A stretch of 64,000 nt of DNA from an uncultured cyanobacterium (GCA_903848645.1 CAINGU010000118.1:1-64000); one strand, 5' to 3'. Positions 45,602 through 56,022 are shown, numbered from the stretch's first letter. Made by a program: numbers and translations. Notes: generated by a model from the letters alone, not told the origin.

Positions 45602-46057
45602 TCAAAAGGATATAAGCTCATCTATTCCTTCTTCTAAGCTGGGGGGAGCATCCCGGATTTGGCGGTGCATTCGGAGAATTATTTCTTCGGGAACTTGACG
45701 AATCCGTTTTTGATTTCGTGCCAAACATAGCCAAACTGGAGTTTTCACCCAAACTCCCATAATATAACTAAAGCCACAATCACGGGCTAGGGTAATCACT
45801 TCTCGGCGATTTTTCCTTTGGGCATTGGTAGCATCAAAAATTACTGCTTTATCTTCGATGATGGCTTGTTGCAATTGTCGTGCCAATTCCTGCCAAATCA
45901 GCAACCAAGACCCTTGAATTGCTTCAGAACCAAAAAGTTGCCCCCGGATGGCATCTGTGGAAATTAGCTGCATCTGAGGGCATTCTATGAGTAATTGTTT
46001 TGCTAAAGTTGATTTACCGCTACCAGGAAGACCAATCAGCAAAATTAATTTAGTCAT
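45602..46057 (-). CDS. P-loop kinase-like ATP-binding protein (zeta/polynucleotide kinase type)
   Basis: 151 residues. Walker A is GLPGSGKST (8-16), and a Walker B-like VIFDATNAQRKNRRE lies at about 72-86, as in AAA_33/T4 polynucleotide kinase-like ATPases. The ending EEGIDELISF is typical of small kinases that phosphorylate nucleosides or RNA 5' ends, but the substrate is open. The ATG falls at the end of a GGTAATA repeat. A heptamer-rich spacer follows upstream. Confidence 0.8.
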   Translation of the reverse strand: MTKLILLIGLPGSGKSTLAKQLLIECPQMQLISTDAIRGQLFGSEAIQGSWLLIWQELARQLQQAIIEDKAVIFDATNAQRKNRREVITLARDCGFSYIMGVWVKTPVWLCLARNQKRIRQVPEEIILRMHRQIRDAPPSLEEGIDELISF

Positions 46058-46223
46058 AGGTAATAGGTAATAGGTGACAGGTGACAGGTGATAGGTGACA
46101 GTTAAGAGGTAATAGGGAATAGAGAATAATTAGTTACCAATTACCAATTACCAATTACCAATTACCAATTACCAATTACCAATTACCAATTACCAATTAC
46201 CAATTACCAATTACCAATTACCA
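46058..46223. repeat. two adjoining heptamer arrays, TAGGTAA-like and TTACCAA
   Basis: The second part (46134-46223) is about 12 near-perfect TTACCAA units. It separates glgC from the P-loop gene and is the longest heptamer run in the window. Confidence 0.95.
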
Positions 46224-46227
46224 CTAA

Positions 46228-47517
46228 CTAAATGATTGTACCGTTGGGAATTGTAGCATTTTTGAGAACAACGACAATACCGCTACGGATGTAAAAGCCT
46301 TGCTTTTCCCGTTCTGCTTCTTGGATGTTGTCTTTATTGATAATTTTCACATTGTGACCAATGCGGGCATTTTTATCAATGATGGCACGGCGAATAATGG
46401 TGTCTGTACCAATACCGACGGGAATATCATTTTCTTCTAAGTTGCATTGTCTTTCAACAGATGGTTGGTAATAGTCAGCGCCCATGATTAGGGTTTCTTC
46501 AATCACAGATCCTGATTCTATCCGCGATCGCACTCCCAAAACCGAATGTTGAATGCGGCAATCTTTCAAAATACAACCGTCACCAATCATAGATTCTGTG
46601 ATTTGGCAATTCAGCAATTTAGAAGGTGGTAAGTAACGAGCGCGGGTATAAATTGGTGCTGCTTCATCGTGGAAGCTAAAGGGAGGGAGGGGTTGCTTAG
46701 TCAGGGCTAAATTGGCTTCATAAAAAGATTCAATTGTCCCAATATCTTCCCAATAGTCATCAAACAAGAAGGCTTGAACATTGTGATCCTTAGCAGCTTC
46801 GGGAATAATCTCTTTGCCAAAATCAGTTTGTTCTAAAGATTGTTTCAACAACTTGATTAAAACATCTTTTTTAAAGACATAAATCCCCATAGAGGCGATA
46901 TATGGCTGTAATGCGGCTTGTTCTTTTGTCAATCCCAAAATAGTGGTATCAACACGCATTTGCGCTAAAGCTTCACCCTTGGGTTTTTCGCTAAAGTCAA
47001 TTACCCTACCTGATTCATTGATTTTCATCAAGCCAAAATCTGAAGCGCGACGATCATCCATAGGAATTACAGAAAGTGTAATATCCGCATTTGTGTCTCT
47101 GTGCCGCTGGATAAACTGACGGTAATCCATACGGTACAGATGATCACCGGAAAGAATCAGAAATTCCTCTACATCCCAATCCTGTAACATCCAGATGTAC
47201 TGACGCACAGCATCAGCCGTACCTTGAAACCAGTTGGGGTTTTCTGGAGTTTGTTGTGCTGCTAACACTTCTACAAACCCATCACTGAACCCACTGAAGT
47301 TGTAAGCACGGGCAATGTGACGATTCAGAGAGGCTGAGTTAAATTGAGTAAGGACGTAGATTTTGAATATTTCGGAATTGATACAGTTGCTAACAGGGAT
47401 ATCTATTAAGCGATACTTCCCAGCCACTGGTACTGCTGGTTTGGCTCGGAGTTTGGTTAACGGATAAAGCCGAGTTCCCGCACCCCCACCCAGAATAATT
47501 GCTAAAACTTTTTTCAC
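46228..47517 (-). CDS. glgC: glucose-1-phosphate adenylyltransferase (ADP-glucose pyrophosphorylase)
   Basis: 429 residues, normal length. N-terminal [13 protein letters not shown], the [13 protein letters not shown] regulatory region and GDHLYRMDY are present, as is the C-terminal left-handed helix part ending [16 protein letters not shown]. It makes ADP-glucose, the first committed step of glycogen synthesis; the cyanobacterial form is activated by 3-phosphoglycerate. A GH57 branching enzyme gene is at 60872. Transcription comes from 47518-47833. Confidence 0.97.
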   Translation of the reverse strand: MKKVLAIILGGGAGTRLYPLTKLRAKPAVPVAGKYRLIDIPVSNCINSEIFKIYVLTQFNSASLNRHIARAYNFSGFSDGFVEVLAAQQTPENPNWFQGTADAVRQYIWMLQDWDVEEFLILSGDHLYRMDYRQFIQRHRDTNADITLSVIPMDDRRASDFGLMKINESGRVIDFSEKPKGEALAQMRVDTTILGLTKEQAALQPYIASMGIYVFKKDVLIKLLKQSLEQTDFGKEIIPEAAKDHNVQAFLFDDYWEDIGTIESFYEANLALTKQPLPPFSFHDEAAPIYTRARYLPPSKLLNCQITESMIGDGCILKDCRIQHSVLGVRSRIESGSVIEETLIMGADYYQPSVERQCNLEENDIPVGIGTDTIIRRAIIDKNARIGHNVKIINKDNIQEAEREKQGFYIRSGIVVVLKNATIPNGTII

Positions 47518-47833
47518 AGAATTTCTCCCGACTGCCTTTCAACTCTCATCTACAGTTTAGGACTCTATGTAGCAACTGATAAAGGGAATCAAATAATCTT
47601 AGGGATGAATTTTTGCCCACAAATATAGCATAAGGCAAGAGACAAGAGGCCAGAGGCAACAGTAAAAACCTTGTCATCACTGACTTTGAAATTTTAAGAA
47701 TGTCTAACCTCCTTGTTCATTGCCATAAAACAGAACATTTGTATTCATGGGAATTTGCTGAAAAAGTTTTTTGGGAAGAGTGAGGATTTGAGATTTTCGA
47801 CTGAAGATTCAAAATCCGAAATTGAGTGGAAAA
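47518..47833. other. glgC upstream region, 316 bp
   Basis: No ORF or family that I can support. It must hold the glgC promoter. A short AGAGACAAGAGGCCAGAGGC repeat at about 47638 is the only other feature. Confidence 0.5.
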
Positions 47834-48697
47834 TTACAAACTAATTGGTAACACACCATAGCTACCAAATATTTTCAGGATTTCTGTATAATTTTGTAAC
47901 TCTCCTAAAGCAGATTTCATCATCTGTGCATTCACATCTGCTTCTATGTCCAAATAAAATAAATATTCCCCCAAAGAACGTTTTGTGGGACGCGACTCGA
48001 TGCGACTGAGATTAATACCCAAATGAGCAAATACTTGCAATGCTTTCATCAATGCGCCGGGTATATTAGCTGGTACGCTGAAAGCCAAAGATGTATGAGT
48101 ACAATCCATGGGATTATTTTCCTCCGTGCTAACTACCCAAAACCGAGTACAGTTTTCTGGATAATCATTAATTCCCCTGGCAAGAATAGGTAAATTATAC
48201 AGTTGCGCCGCCCGACTAGAAGATATCGCCGCTGTTGTTACTTCCTGTTCTAATCCCTGTAGTGCTTCCGTAGTTGAATTACTAGGAATTAAGTTGACAT
48301 TTGGGAGAAACTGTGATATCCATCCTTGACATTGAGCTAAAGCCTGGGGATGAGAATAGATATTTTTAATAGTATCTAAGCTATTTGCATAGGAAATTAA
48401 TGTATGTTGAATTGGTAAAACTAAAGCTAATTGAATTTTTAAATTATCTAAGCTCCATAAGCTATCTAGTGTCATGTTAACACTACCTTCAATAGAATTC
48501 TCCACAGGAACAACAGCTATTTTTGCTTCTTTGTCTATTACAGCTTGTAGTGATTTAGCTATGGTAGGATAGGGACATAGTTCAAACCTTTTTTGGGAAG
48601 TAATGCTCTGATGGGTGTTTAACCAGTTGAGATAGGAAAAAGCTGCTTGTTCAGCATAAGTTCCCGGTGGACCTAAATGGGCGATTTTCAGATTCAT
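47834..48697 (-). CDS. pheA: prephenate dehydratase
   Basis: 287 residues. The catalytic domain (about 1-180) has the N-terminal LGPPGTYAEQAA and the NCTRFWVVS threonine motif. The C-terminal ACT domain (about 200-280) has ESRPTKRSLGEYLFYLDIEA, which senses phenylalanine. It converts prephenate to phenylpyruvate. No chorismate mutase domain is fused, as is typical for cyanobacteria. Confidence 0.95.
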   Translation of the reverse strand: MNLKIAHLGPPGTYAEQAAFSYLNWLNTHQSITSQKRFELCPYPTIAKSLQAVIDKEAKIAVVPVENSIEGSVNMTLDSLWSLDNLKIQLALVLPIQHTLISYANSLDTIKNIYSHPQALAQCQGWISQFLPNVNLIPSNSTTEALQGLEQEVTTAAISSSRAAQLYNLPILARGINDYPENCTRFWVVSTEENNPMDCTHTSLAFSVPANIPGALMKALQVFAHLGINLSRIESRPTKRSLGEYLFYLDIEADVNAQMMKSALGELQNYTEILKIFGSYGVLPISL

Positions 48698-48805
48698 GCT
48701 TTTGAATTTGACGAATTTGATTAATAATAAATAAATAGTTTGATTTTTGGCAATTTAAATTGTTAAAAAATATTACAATAAAAAAACAAATGGTTTAATT
48801 TGCTC

Positions 48806-49417
48806 ATGGTTACTAAGTTTATTGCCTCTCAGTCGGTGGAAATTTCCGTTCCTAAGCAATCTATTCCTATTCAACACTACTTGCGTCAGCCTCAACGTTT
48901 GGTGAATGCCTTAGCTGACAATACAAGAATTCAACAGTTGTCTGAGGAAGTTTTTCGGTTAAAAATGCGTCCTTTGTCTTTTATGTCACTGAGTATTCAG
49001 CCAACTGTAGATATGAGAGTTTGGGCAGATGCTGGTGGTACAATTTATTTGCGATCGCTCGGTTGTGAAATACTGGGTTTTGAGTATATTAACGAAAGGT
49101 TTGCGCTGAATTTAAAAGGCTATTTGTCACCAATTCAAGTCAGTGGTGAAACTCATCTACAAGGGAAAGCTGATTTGGAAGTTTTAGTAGACATACCACA
49201 ACCATTTTCCTTTACACCTAAGTCAATTTTAGAAACTACAGGAAATGGATTACTCAAAAGTGTATTACTCACAATTAAGCAAAGATTGTTATATCACCTC
49301 TTAGCAGATTATCGCCATTGGGTAATTTCGCAAACTCAAAATAACGAGATTGATCATAACATTCCTGATAGTGGTAGAGTGACACAAGCCATATTACCAA
49401 CTTTGAATTTTGAGTAA
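48806..49417 (+). CDS. DUF1997-family protein
   Basis: 203 residues from the ATG at 48806; a TTG 6 bp earlier is also in frame. Soluble, with strands MSLSIQPTVDMRVW and GYLSPIQVSGETHLQGKADL. DUF1997 proteins occur in cyanobacteria and plastids; their role is unknown to me. It is divergent from pheA. Confidence 0.78.
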   Translation: MVTKFIASQSVEISVPKQSIPIQHYLRQPQRLVNALADNTRIQQLSEEVFRLKMRPLSFMSLSIQPTVDMRVWADAGGTIYLRSLGCEILGFEYINERFALNLKGYLSPIQVSGETHLQGKADLEVLVDIPQPFSFTPKSILETTGNGLLKSVLLTIKQRLLYHLLADYRHWVISQTQNNEIDHNIPDSGRVTQAILPTLNFE

Positions 49418-49482
49418 TTTGAAAATTATTCAACATTTTGAGATGGCATTGACTGAATTTGGGATTGTACTCAACAACTGGG

Positions 49483-49513
49483 AATCTAAAATCTAAAATC
49501 TAAAATCTAAAAT
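49483..49513. repeat. heptamer tandem repeat AAAATCT
   Basis: About four AAAATCT units run into the 3' end of rnhB, in the convergent spacer. Confidence 0.8.
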
Positions 49514-50149
49514 TGTTTGACAAGGACGAAAAGAGCGACGATGTAAAGGTGAAAGTCCGTATTTTTGGAGGGCCAGTAAATGATGCTGGCTACCGTAACC
49601 TTTATTATTTGCTAGATCATAGAGAGGATATTTTAATGCTAACCGCTGCACCAAATCATCACGCCAAACTTTAGCCATAATACTAGCTGCGGCAATATTC
49701 AGCGATATTTCATCACCCTTGACAATTGTTGCTTGAGGTATTGGTAGATTCTTCACCAACTGATTACCATCAATTAAACACAGTTCAGGCTTTACCTTCA
49801 ACTTCAAAACAGCCCGCTTCATCGCTAATAAGGTTGCCTGTAAAATATTCAACTCATCTATTTCCGCAGTTGTCGCATAACCAATTCTCCAGTCTAAAGC
49901 CAGAGTTGTAATTTTTTCAGCCAGTTTAGTTCTGCGAGAACTAGACAACTTTTTGCTGTCCTTAATATTATCGGACATCAGAATTGATAAAGCCTCTACT
50001 GGTAATATAACTGCCGCTGCAACCACAGGACCAAATAAAGCGCCTCGTCCTACCTCATCTACACCCCCAACTGCACCCTGCATATTTGAGTAGCTAGAAA
50101 ACTCTAACCAACTCGAATTATCCCAAGGTGCAGGTTTAATTTCTCTCAT
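49493..50149 (-). CDS. rnhB: ribonuclease HII
   Basis: 218 residues. Catalytic D31-E32 in GGVDEVGRGALFGPVV, and LCLIDGNQL (Asp near 126) and the ASIMAKVWRDDLV helix. It removes RNA from RNA-DNA hybrids and single ribonucleotides from DNA. It follows rne on the same strand, the usual cyanobacterial order, with a 164-bp spacer. The C-terminus (RPCQTILDFRF) ends in the AAAATCT repeat. Confidence 0.95.
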   Translation of the reverse strand: MREIKPAPWDNSSWLEFSSYSNMQGAVGGVDEVGRGALFGPVVAAAVILPVEALSILMSDNIKDSKKLSSSRRTKLAEKITTLALDWRIGYATTAEIDELNILQATLLAMKRAVLKLKVKPELCLIDGNQLVKNLPIPQATIVKGDEISLNIAAASIMAKVWRDDLVQRLALKYPLYDLANNKGYGSQHHLLALQKYGLSPLHRRSFRPCQTILDFRF

Positions 50150-50230
50150 GTCTTAACTGTGATTTGTTTGATTTGTTTGATTCAGATGATTAGTCGTAAC
50201 TATGATTTATGTAATTGATTTGATTTACCT

Positions 50231-50310
50231 GATTGATTCATTCATTAATTAATCACACAAATCATAGTTCAGACTTTGATTGATTCATTAATTAATCACA
50301 CAAATCATGA
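50231..50310. repeat. two direct repeats in the rne-rnhB spacer
   Basis: Copies at 50231-50266 and 50278-50310 share GATTGATTCATTAATTAATC followed by ACACAAATCAT. They could fold or act as an RNase E site between the two cistrons. Confidence 0.7.
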
Positions 50311-50313
50311 AAA

Positions 50314-52458
50314 TCATAGTCCAAACCCATCTGTATCTAAGGCTGATGAACGACGACGACGACGACGATTAGGAATAGAGCTATTATTAATTTCAGCTTC
50401 TATTTCTATTTCTCTTTCTATTTCAGTTTTAGTTTTTCCTTCAGTTTCCGGTTCTCTTTTTTCGGGAATTATTGTCAATTCTGGGACTATTGCTAATGGT
50501 GGGGAAGAAGATTCTGGTTCTTGTTCAAATGTTGGTGTCGGTAGTTTAATGGTGATAACTTCAGGAGTTGTTTTTTCAGTAACAATTGGTTCAGGGATAA
50601 ATTCAGTTTCCTCCGTAGGGAATTCTCCTGGTTGAACAACATTAATAATTACTGATCTTGTATTTTTTCCTTCCCGATCTAACTTAAGTAAAGGAGAAAT
50701 TCCCATTTCAGCAAATGTATCTTGTTCCTTTGCTGACATTTCCACAGTAATCACCTCTGGAGGTTCTACCTTAATGGGTTCTAGTTTGACTTTTACCCGT
50801 TCTGGCCTTTCTGTCCAACCTGATTTATTAATAGTAGGTGGAGAGATTTCTGGGATTGGTATTTCAGGTTCTTCCAAGTCTAAATCTAAATCATTAACAA
50901 AACCTAGAGGATTGTTAACCAAGCGGGGTTCATCTTTACCATTAGAGCCATTCACTCCAATGCGACTACGACGGGTACGGGTACGGCGCTTATCATTTAA
51001 TTCTTGGTAGCTAGGATGATTGATCAGATGCAGAGAACTAAATTCCGGTTCAGTTTCAAAACCATCTCCAAAACCATCATAGGTATCCCGTGGTGTGGCT
51101 TGCGCTACGCTACCAATATCAGGGATGCGGGTAGTGGGTGCAGGTGTCCGAGATTCCCTTTGTGGCATAGGTACAAACCGCTCTGGGATGTCCGCAGCCG
51201 GGATGGGTAAGCGGTTTTCTGGTTCTCCTGGTAATCTGACAGTATGTCCTAAACCGCCACAAGTCGGACAAGGTTCGCCAAACAATTCATAAATGTTTTG
51301 GCCTTGACGCTTGCGGGTAAGTTCAACTAAACCTAGTTCAGTCAGTTGGGCAATTTGGGGACGAGCTTTATCAGCTTTTAGAGCTTTGTTAAAGTGTTCT
51401 AACACTTGCATTTGATCGCGTCGAGATTCCATGTCAATGAAATCAACCACAATCACCCCAGCAATGTTCCGCAAACGTAACTGACGAGCAATTTCCGCCG
51501 CAGCTTCACAATTTGTCCACAATACTGTTTCTCTAGCAGTTGCGGAACGGGTGAAAGAACCAGAGTTAACATCTATGACGGTTAAAGCTTCTGTCGGTTG
51601 GATGATGACATAACCACCTGATGGTAAGTCTACTCTCGGTCTGAGAGCTTCGCGGACAGCCGCATTGATGCGGAAATATTCTAAGATGGGAGAGCGATCG
51701 CGGTGATGATCAATTAACAATCCTTGGGGTGTTTGTCCACCACTCCAGTTTTGTAAATACTGCTTCACCCGTTTTAAGCCTGTGCTGGAATCAACAACAA
51801 TGCGATTCACATCACTACCATACATATCTCTAAGAACGCGCTGAATAAAGTCATCATCACGATTCAGTAGAGCCGGCGCACGGGAGGTTACTGCTTCTTG
51901 TTGAACAATTTCCCACTGCTTTTGCAGCACTTCTAAATCTTCAATAATGGCTTCTTCTGGCTTGCCTTCTGCTTCTGTGCGTACCAGCAACCCCATGCCG
52001 GCTGGTTTCACCAAAATTGCCAAGGCTCTCAGACGATTACGCTCACTTTCGCTCTTAATCCGTCTCGATAAATTTACTCCCCGCCCGTAGGGCATCAACA
52101 CGACATAACGACCGGGTAAGGTGATGTTACCTGTTAACCTTGGACCTTTTGATCCCGTTGGTTCTTTCATCACCTGCACTAAGGTTTTTTGCTGTGGTGT
52201 CAACAGTTCTGTAATCGCTGCTGCACTACGTTTTAGCCTTAATGGACCTAAATCAGTGACGTGAATAAAACCGTTGCGTTCTGGGTCGCCGATATTGACA
52301 AAAGCCGCATCTATCCCAGGTAAGACATTTTCTACTACACCTAAATAGATATCACCAATTTGGTGATGACCCGTAGCTACAACGAGTTCTTGTATTTGAT
52401 CTTCCGAAAATACAGCAGCGATTTGATGCTGCTCCGCGATGATAATTTGTTTTGGCAT
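50314..52458 (-). CDS. rne: ribonuclease E/G
   Basis: 714 residues. Catalytic part (about 1-430): S1 domain with IGDIYLGVVENVLPGIDAAF, magnesium site in VIDVNSGSF and VVDFIDM, and zinc link CPTCGG (about 400). The rest is a disordered Glu/Pro-rich tail. It ends in NRRRRRRSSALDTDGFGL, which contains the arginine-rich peptide reported to bind PNPase in cyanobacteria. It is the main endonuclease for mRNA decay and rRNA processing. A GAGG ribosome site precedes the start. Confidence 0.96.
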   Translation of the reverse strand: MPKQIIIAEQHQIAAVFSEDQIQELVVATGHHQIGDIYLGVVENVLPGIDAAFVNIGDPERNGFIHVTDLGPLRLKRSAAAITELLTPQQKTLVQVMKEPTGSKGPRLTGNITLPGRYVVLMPYGRGVNLSRRIKSESERNRLRALAILVKPAGMGLLVRTEAEGKPEEAIIEDLEVLQKQWEIVQQEAVTSRAPALLNRDDDFIQRVLRDMYGSDVNRIVVDSSTGLKRVKQYLQNWSGGQTPQGLLIDHHRDRSPILEYFRINAAVREALRPRVDLPSGGYVIIQPTEALTVIDVNSGSFTRSATARETVLWTNCEAAAEIARQLRLRNIAGVIVVDFIDMESRRDQMQVLEHFNKALKADKARPQIAQLTELGLVELTRKRQGQNIYELFGEPCPTCGGLGHTVRLPGEPENRLPIPAADIPERFVPMPQRESRTPAPTTRIPDIGSVAQATPRDTYDGFGDGFETEPEFSSLHLINHPSYQELNDKRRTRTRRSRIGVNGSNGKDEPRLVNNPLGFVNDLDLDLEEPEIPIPEISPPTINKSGWTERPERVKVKLEPIKVEPPEVITVEMSAKEQDTFAEMGISPLLKLDREGKNTRSVIINVVQPGEFPTEETEFIPEPIVTEKTTPEVITIKLPTPTFEQEPESSSPPLAIVPELTIIPEKREPETEGKTKTEIEREIEIEAEINNSSIPNRRRRRRSSALDTDGFGL

Positions 52459-53418
52459 TCAATTTCCTCAAAAATTGGCAGTACCGCTGGGAATTACAAG
52501 GAAGTTCTCTGTTATCCCGCTTGTCCTGACGGTCGCTGCTACAAGACGCTACTAGTAATAAAAATTCGCAATTTGAGTAGCTCTGCAAAGTTATGAAGAG
52601 CTAACTAATGATACTTTGGGTGCGTTTACACGCCGGATTATTCCTGAATAGCTGCATATATTTTACGGACTTCAATCAACCGTCTTTGGCCGATTTTCCA
52701 TACTATACGCTGCTATCTAAACTTTGGGTATCCGTAGATATTTGTTTCAAAGTTAACATTTTATCAAGTAAAGTTGACTATGCCTAAATAGCACATAATC
52801 TCTGGAAAACCTCCGCGTCTAGACACGGTTTCTTTTTGGGTTTACCATCTGCTGACGGAGGGAAATCTGCCTTTTGCACTGGATTCACTATCCGTGTTTT
52901 TACTAGAAAATCTAGCTAGGTGCAGATAACTCACTGAGTCATCTTTACAAGAATTTTGGCAGGGTTCTCATCTCTGTCAATACTTACGTGGTATTTTTTA
53001 CAATTAAACACACTTGCATTTGTAGCAATTGCATAAAAGCCCGCAATCAAAGCAAGTCTTATTTAAGGGATAGAATGTATCAGTCAATGGAGAAGTTGAC
53101 GAAAGCCATTGCTAGTGATTGATTCACAAGGTAGCTATAGAGAGAGTGGTTTGTAATCAGCAGCAGAGTTGGTCTGGGATACAATCTTCAAAGTTGCACT
53201 CTTATATCTTTGCCTTCGCCCCTGTAAGTATCACAGGTAGTGAATCAAGTCATTCAATGCAGCACCAGAAAATTTCTCTTGATTATCATTCTAACGCAAC
53301 CTTGCGAAAAATCAATTGGTAATAGGTAATTGGTCATGGGTAATTGGTAATGGGTAAGAAATATTCCTCCTCCCTGCTCCCTAATCCCTGCCTATTGCTT
53401 TGTGATTCGGGTTTAATA
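52459..53418. promoter_or_regulatory. long region upstream of rne (960 bp)
   Basis: No gene that I can support. It lies on the minus strand between the radical-SAM gene and rne and probably holds the rne promoter and a long 5' leader; cyanobacterial rne leaders are reported to be autoregulated. A CCTCCG/CGGAGG pair at 52809-52861 could form a stem. Heptamer-like TAATTGG units lie at about 53318-53350. Confidence 0.45.
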
Positions 53419-56022
53419 TTATCCGATAACTAGACGCTTGCGGTGGATATGCAAGAGGTGAAATTCTAGATTAGCCACTGTTTCTAGCATAGACAGTATT
53501 TGCTCAGGACGCAAGATCACACCGTCAGGACGACAGACACCCAAATAACGTAATACTGCTATTGAGTCTGATTCTCGGTGAGATGTTGATACTAATTCTA
53601 TTTCCCACAAGCGATCGCGCAGATTTATTAATTGCTGCTTACCGGATTTGGTTGTATGTGCCGATAAAATCTCCTCTTGATTTTTAATAGTTTCAATCCA
53701 ACCTTGCCATTGTGCCAGTTGTACCTCGCTTTGGGGTATAAACACTGTTAGTAAATACTCGGCTGCTTCTAGAGATTGGGTAGCAGAGGGAGACTTGATA
53801 TCTACTTCTAGCACATTATATATAGGGATGTCAGTAGGTAGCTGCTTAACCAATTGGGCATGGAAAGTTGCAACATCAATAGGTTCAGTCAACTCAAAAT
53901 CAACAATCTCTCCTTCACTGGTAGCACCTAAAGTCAAAGCACTGGCTAGACAAATCCTCGGACCAGGATGAAAACCACCTGTGAATGTAATTGGTAAACT
54001 GGCACGGCGCATAACTCGATCAAATAGGCGCATTAAATCCAAGTGACTGACCAAAGCCATATCCCCTTGTTTGCCAAAGCATACTCGCAATCGTTGGGCT
54101 TTGGTGGTGTTGGGAACAAAATCACCAGCAAAGTTGGGAATAGGTGGTGCAGTCATAACCACATTATGACCGAAATCTGTGCCACAGACTCCACAATGAG
54201 AACAACCTTCAAAAGAGCAGTCAGGGACAATTGCCGCTTCTAGAGCGCGTTGCAGGTCTTCTTGCAGCCACTTTTTATCAATGCCAGTATCAATATGATC
54301 CCAAGGTAAGGGAGTATCCAAAGGTGATTGGGTTTCTTGTTCTTTGTTGTCGGTAGCAAACAGATTCCATTCGCCATTTTCAACTTGACGGTATTTCCAG
54401 TCTAGACCGGCTTCGGTAATGGCTGTTTCCCAAGCTGTAAATGCTTTATCTACATTATCATACCAAGAATCCATCCCTGCACCCAGTTCCCAAGCCCGCC
54501 GTAACACTTTCCCCAAAGTGCGATCGCCTCTACCAATAAAGTCTTCCATAGCGGAGATGCGAAAATCCGTGAAATTTACTTTCACATTCTTCATTCCGCG
54601 AAACTCTTGTCGCAGGAGATTTTGCTTTCTCACAAATTCCGTTGTGGAGACTGAATGCCATTGAAAAGGTGTATGGGGTTTGGGGGTAAAGTTAGAAATG
54701 GTCAAAGTAAAGTTTAGCGATCTTCTGCCCTTTTCCCAACATTCTTGTTTTAACCATCTGACCGTTTCCACAATGCCGATTACATCCGCATCTGTTTCAC
54801 CAGGTAAACCAATCATAAAATACAGCTTGATTTTATCCCAACCTTGTGACCAAGCTGTTTTTACACCCCGTAGTAATTCTTCATTTGTCAAACCCTTATT
54901 AACAATATCCCGCATCCGTTGCGTACCTGCTTCTGGGGCAAAGGTTAATCCACCTTGACGCGTACCTCCCAGGATATTGGCAATATTCTCATCAAACCTA
55001 TCTACTCTTTGACTAGGTAGGGTTAAGGAAATATTATCATTTTTTAAACGATTTTTAATTTCCATCCCCACCGCTGGTAGGGCTAAATAATCGGAACAAC
55101 TCAAAGACAACAGGGAAAACTCATTGTAACCAGTTTCCCGCATTCCCTTTTCTATAGCTTCTACCACTTTTTCCGGTTCGACATCCCTCGCAGGTCTAGT
55201 TAGCATTCCGGGTTGACAGAAGCGACAACCACGGGTACAACCGCGACGAATTTCAATGGTGAGGCGATCATGAACTGTTTCTACATAAGGCACTAAGCCA
55301 ATAGAATAGGCGGGAATGGGTGTAGCTACTCTTCTGAGAATTCTTTTGGGTACATCTGGACGCAGGGGATATACAGCCCCACCTGCACCCATTTCATAGA
55401 ACTGAGGCACATATACACCGGGAATCTGTGCCAAGTCTAATAATAGTTCTTGACGATTCAATCCTGATGTTTTCCCTTCTTCTAAAACCAAGCCAATTTC
55501 AGGAAGTAGTTCTTCACCATCTCCCAAAACAATAAAATCAAAGAAATCTGTATAGGGTTCGGGGTTAGATGTTGCTGTTTGTCCACCGGCAAAAATCAGC
55601 GGGTAATTTCCCTGTAACCGTTCTGCTCTAGTGACGGGGATTCCTGCTAAATCTAACATTTCTAAAATGTTAGTTGCGCCTAATTCGTAACTGAGACTAA
55701 AGCCTAAAATATCAAAGTCCGTTAACCATCGCTTAGATTCCACTGCAAACAGGGGTGTCTGCGTAGTGCGGAGTTTTGCGGCTAAATCTGCTCCGGGTAA
55801 GTACGCGCGATCGCATAATTGGCGAGGCTGGGCATTTAAAATATTGTATAATATAATATGCCCTAAATTGGATGCTCCCACCTCATATACTTCTGGATAG
55901 GTCAAAACCCAGCGGATTGTTGCCGTATCCCAAGGTTTATGGACTGCTAAACGCTCGTTACCCAGGTAACGGGCAGGTTTTAAAATATCCGATGTTATTA
56001 ATTGTTCAAGTAAAACAGCCAC
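53419..56022 (-). CDS. B12-binding/radical-SAM protein (TIGR03960) fused to DUF2344
   Basis: 867 residues. A B12-binding-like domain comes first. The radical SAM part has the cluster motif CTRGCRFCQPG (about 262-272), with all three cysteines. The C-terminal about 220 residues (DMALVSHLDLMRLFDRVMRR and after) match DUF2344/TIGR03936, which is often encoded next to RNase E/G. A second Cys cluster (CSHCGVCG, about 625) may bind metal. Reaction unknown; it might act in RNA or tRNA modification. Its position before rne is conserved in many bacteria. Confidence 0.9.
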   Translation of the reverse strand: MAVLLEQLITSDILKPARYLGNERLAVHKPWDTATIRWVLTYPEVYEVGASNLGHIILYNILNAQPRQLCDRAYLPGADLAAKLRTTQTPLFAVESKRWLTDFDILGFSLSYELGATNILEMLDLAGIPVTRAERLQGNYPLIFAGGQTATSNPEPYTDFFDFIVLGDGEELLPEIGLVLEEGKTSGLNRQELLLDLAQIPGVYVPQFYEMGAGGAVYPLRPDVPKRILRRVATPIPAYSIGLVPYVETVHDRLTIEIRRGCTRGCRFCQPGMLTRPARDVEPEKVVEAIEKGMRETGYNEFSLLSLSCSDYLALPAVGMEIKNRLKNDNISLTLPSQRVDRFDENIANILGGTRQGGLTFAPEAGTQRMRDIVNKGLTNEELLRGVKTAWSQGWDKIKLYFMIGLPGETDADVIGIVETVRWLKQECWEKGRRSLNFTLTISNFTPKPHTPFQWHSVSTTEFVRKQNLLRQEFRGMKNVKVNFTDFRISAMEDFIGRGDRTLGKVLRRAWELGAGMDSWYDNVDKAFTAWETAITEAGLDWKYRQVENGEWNLFATDNKEQETQSPLDTPLPWDHIDTGIDKKWLQEDLQRALEAAIVPDCSFEGCSHCGVCGTDFGHNVVMTAPPIPNFAGDFVPNTTKAQRLRVCFGKQGDMALVSHLDLMRLFDRVMRRASLPITFTGGFHPGPRICLASALTLGATSEGEIVDFELTEPIDVATFHAQLVKQLPTDIPIYNVLEVDIKSPSATQSLEAAEYLLTVFIPQSEVQLAQWQGWIETIKNQEEILSAHTTKSGKQQLINLRDRLWEIELVSTSHRESDSIAVLRYLGVCRPDGVILRPEQILSMLETVANLEFHLLHIHRKRLVIG

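Noticed and set aside
46134-46223. TTACCAA array considered as a CRISPR-like repeat
   Set aside because: Units are contiguous 7-bp repeats without spacers, so it is a short tandem repeat.
53119-53322. Open frame of 67 codons in the rne upstream region
   Set aside because: Weak start, no family and composition of noncoding DNA; the region is better seen as rne leader or promoter.
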